Of a DNA stretch of 6,453 nucleotides, positions 5,220 to 6,453 are shown piece by piece. Location: the NCBI GenBank assembly GCA_018623995.1, contig JAAZUV010000082.1:1-6453 (forward strand). The letters are read 5' to 3'. This DNA is from Methanobacteriota archaeon (lineage in GTDB: Archaea > Thermoplasmatota > Poseidoniia > Poseidoniales > Poseidoniaceae). Position 1 is the first letter of the stretch; each line of letters starts with the position of its first letter. The notes beneath the pieces were generated by a model, which ran no database searches, had not been told where the DNA came from, and was given only the letters and a program-made list of their open reading frames with translations. Both the position numbers and the translations under genes were made by a program.

Positions 5220-6374
5220 CTATCGTTTCAAACGTACGCTTTCGTGGAGGCCGAGAAAACCGACGAAAATAAGGGCGATGACGGTGAAGACTGTACCGAT
5301 TACGACTGGGCCGAAGGTTGATCGCTGGTCTTCTTCATGAGGTTGTATCGGCTCAGTTTGATTCACTTGAACGTTCAACCAAGAGCCCTCCCTGAGTCCA
5401 AGTTCCAGCAGCCGGCCAATGTGTGCGAGTGATTCTGCGGAAACCTTGTCAGGCGTGTCCTCATGTGTGTGCCAATAGCCTTGCCAAACCGATGCATTCT
5501 CACCGTAACGAATGTCGATGAAATCGATCGCCGGTATGCCTACATCGATCATTGGGACGTGGTCGTCCATGACGCCATCGGTGGTCGAGAAGTTGACGAT
5601 GTCAAGCCCAGGGTTTCCGCTGCAATCTGTGACGTTGTCGATAAGACCCAAGGGGCCGGCGAGTGTACGAACGGCATCCCACAATCGATCGCCCTCCACA
5701 TCTCCGACGTACGGTGGAAAGGTTCGATAAATTTTCAAATCGGCATCACCAATCATATCGACGAGTAGGAACGCATCAATACGAGAAATGTCCTCATCTG
5801 TGCGGTTCTCAGCCCATGCTTTTGCTCCAAGCATTGATGGGGTGGGCCCTTGATCTTCAGCATCTGTGAGAAGAATCCATACCTCGTGTTCAAGGTTCAT
5901 TGTTGGAAGGATCCTCGTAAGTTCCCATAGAACAGCAACACCGCTTCCACCATCATTGGCACCGGGAATTGGCACATTGGTCATGTTTTGATCAGGGTCT
6001 CGTTCGGCCCGGTCCCTTGAGTCGTAGTGTGCAGCTAGGACCACAACAGGCCCCAATGGATCCGCATCTCCGGGAACAAGTCTTCCCTCAAGATTGGTGA
6101 GGTTGTAACCGTCCCAATCGTGTGGGTCTAGGGTCCAATCAAACTCAGGTCTTGTCTGAATGAACCAATTGCGGAGGTCTTCTGAGGCATTGCTTCCGGG
6201 CACCCTCGCACCAAAATTCACCTGTGTGGTGACGCTTTCGTTGGCGTTCTGCCCCTCGAATTCGAGACGTTCAATGTTCGAGCAAATCTCTGCAGATGTC
6301 GTCCATGGTACGGCCATGGTCGAAACAAGAAGGGCTGCCAAAACCAGCGAAATCTTCAATCTTGGACCCTCCAT
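5220..6374 (-). CDS. Exported, membrane-anchored M28 family metallopeptidase / glutaminyl-cyclase-like protein
   Basis: This 384-residue zinc-dependent protein is of the M28 superfamily (aminopeptidases and glutaminyl cyclases). A signal peptide covers residues 1 to about 28 (KISLVLAALLVSTMAVPW, then TTSAE), and a C-terminal helix (about 355-376) would anchor it with the catalytic domain outside. The expected metal and catalytic residues are visible: His116 and Asp118 in AAHYDS, Asp141 in PGANDGGSG, Glu173-Asp174 in TDAEDQG, Asp206 in LLVDMIGD, and His302 in YWHTHEDTPDKV. An ARVPGS block (56-61) resembles the glutaminyl-cyclase 'R.PGS' region, so cyclase and aminopeptidase remain alternatives. 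There are nine N-X-S/T sequons in the exported part. The frame runs on to a GTG at 6419, but I chose ATG 6374. A strong TATA box (6399-6407) lies inside the extension, and the signal peptide begins cleanly at this ATG. It is the first gene of the minus-strand run. Its substrate is unknown; peptide scavenging is likely. Confidence 0.88.
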   Translation of the reverse strand: MEGPRLKISLVLAALLVSTMAVPWTTSAEICSNIERLEFEGQNANESVTTQVNFGARVPGSNASEDLRNWFIQTRPEFDWTLDPHDWDGYNLTNLEGRLVPGDADPLGPVVVLAAHYDSRDRAERDPDQNMTNVPIPGANDGGSGVAVLWELTRILPTMNLEHEVWILLTDAEDQGPTPSMLGAKAWAENRTDEDISRIDAFLLVDMIGDADLKIYRTFPPYVGDVEGDRLWDAVRTLAGPLGLIDNVTDCSGNPGLDIVNFSTTDGVMDDHVPMIDVGIPAIDFIDIRYGENASVWQGYWHTHEDTPDKVSAESLAHIGRLLELGLREGSWLNVQVNQTEPIQPHEEDQRSTFGPVVIGTVFTVIALIFVGFLGLHESVRLKR

Positions 6375-6398
6375 TGTACTGATGCTAAAGACGCGGGG

Positions 6399-6407
6399 TA
6401 TTAAATA
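6399..6407 (-). promoter_or_regulatory. TATA box (with purine-rich BRE) for the M28 gene
   Basis: The minus strand reads TATTTAATA, centred 29 nt before ATG 6374. A purine-rich stretch GGAAATGAGG lies directly upstream, as expected for a BRE. This is the best core promoter in the window. It implies a start of transcription within a few bases of ATG 6374, that is, a leaderless or nearly leaderless mRNA, and argues against the GTG at 6419 as the start codon. Confidence 0.7.
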
Positions 6408-6425
6408 CCTCATTTCCACACATTC

Positions 6426-6448
6426 AATTGTGATACAGCATCACATTT
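6426..6448. repeat. Dyad-symmetric element upstream of the M28 promoter
   Basis: TGTGAT (6429-6434) and ATCACA (6440-6445) are perfect inverted half-sites around a 5-nt centre. Two further pairs outside one mismatch extend them to 8 of 9 bases (AATTGTGAT / ATCACATTT). The centre lies about 34 nt upstream of the TATA box, the place where archaeal activators often bind. The bound protein is unknown. It could equally serve a divergent gene beyond the window edge. Confidence 0.4.
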
Positions 6449-6453
6449 TCCAG

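Noticed and set aside
6429..6445. Bacterial CRP binding site
   Set aside because: The half-sites fit TGTGA/TCACA, but the spacer is 7 rather than 6 and the promoter is archaeal in type, so it is reported only as an unassigned dyad.
1..6453. CRISPR array, tRNA, insertion sequence, toxin-antitoxin or defence system
   Set aside because: No spaced direct repeats, tRNA-like cloverleaf sequence, transposase motif or recognisable defence domain was seen. The window is tightly packed with ordinary protein genes.

Overview
This window looks like part of an archaeal chromosome, probably a planktonic euryarchaeon of the Marine Group II / Poseidoniales type. The evidence is indirect. There is an HTH_10 (bacterio-opsin-activator type) regulator, a family that is essentially archaeal. 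Archaeal TATA-like boxes sit about 25-30 nt before several start codons, as expected for leaderless or nearly leaderless transcripts. The protein style fits too: an M28 peptidase with a signal peptide and many sequons, membrane proteins with a carboxypeptidase-regulatory-like fold, and a dTMP kinase with a long extra C-terminus. The lineage is an inference, because no rRNA or other marker gene is present.

Layout. Seven protein genes fill almost the whole window; six are on the minus strand and one is on the plus strand. Reading the minus strand from the right: an exported M28 metallopeptidase / glutaminyl-cyclase-like protein (6374-5220); a three-helix membrane protein with a CarboxypepD_reg-like domain (5152-4331); and a dTMP kinase with an uncharacterised C-terminal half (4331-2979). 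The kinase start overlaps the stop of the membrane gene (TGATG), so those two are probably translationally coupled. The lone plus-strand gene, a DUF2085 membrane protein (2299-2994), meets the kinase tail to tail and overlaps it by 16 bp. Left of it is a divergent promoter region of 76 bp. A second minus-strand cluster follows: an unrecognised membrane protein (2222-1590), an HTH_10 regulator (1544-675), and a protein-L-isoaspartate O-methyltransferase-like protein (659 to beyond position 1). The gaps are 45 and 15 bp.

Start sites. Four genes have a longer reading frame that begins at a GTG or TTG, or lack an obvious start. For the M28 gene, the kinase and the 1590-2222 gene I chose an internal ATG, using TATA placement, Shine-Dalgarno placement or the family's usual N-terminus.

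No tRNA, rRNA, CRISPR array, insertion sequence or tandem repeat was seen, and no intergenic gap exceeds 80 bp. I see no clear defence system or other wholly new system. The most interesting points are the fused kinase C-terminus with a possible winged-helix segment, the atypical kinase P-loop, the acidic tail on the HTH_10 regulator, the divergent active-site loop of the isoaspartyl methyltransferase homologue, and two dyad-symmetric elements near promoters.
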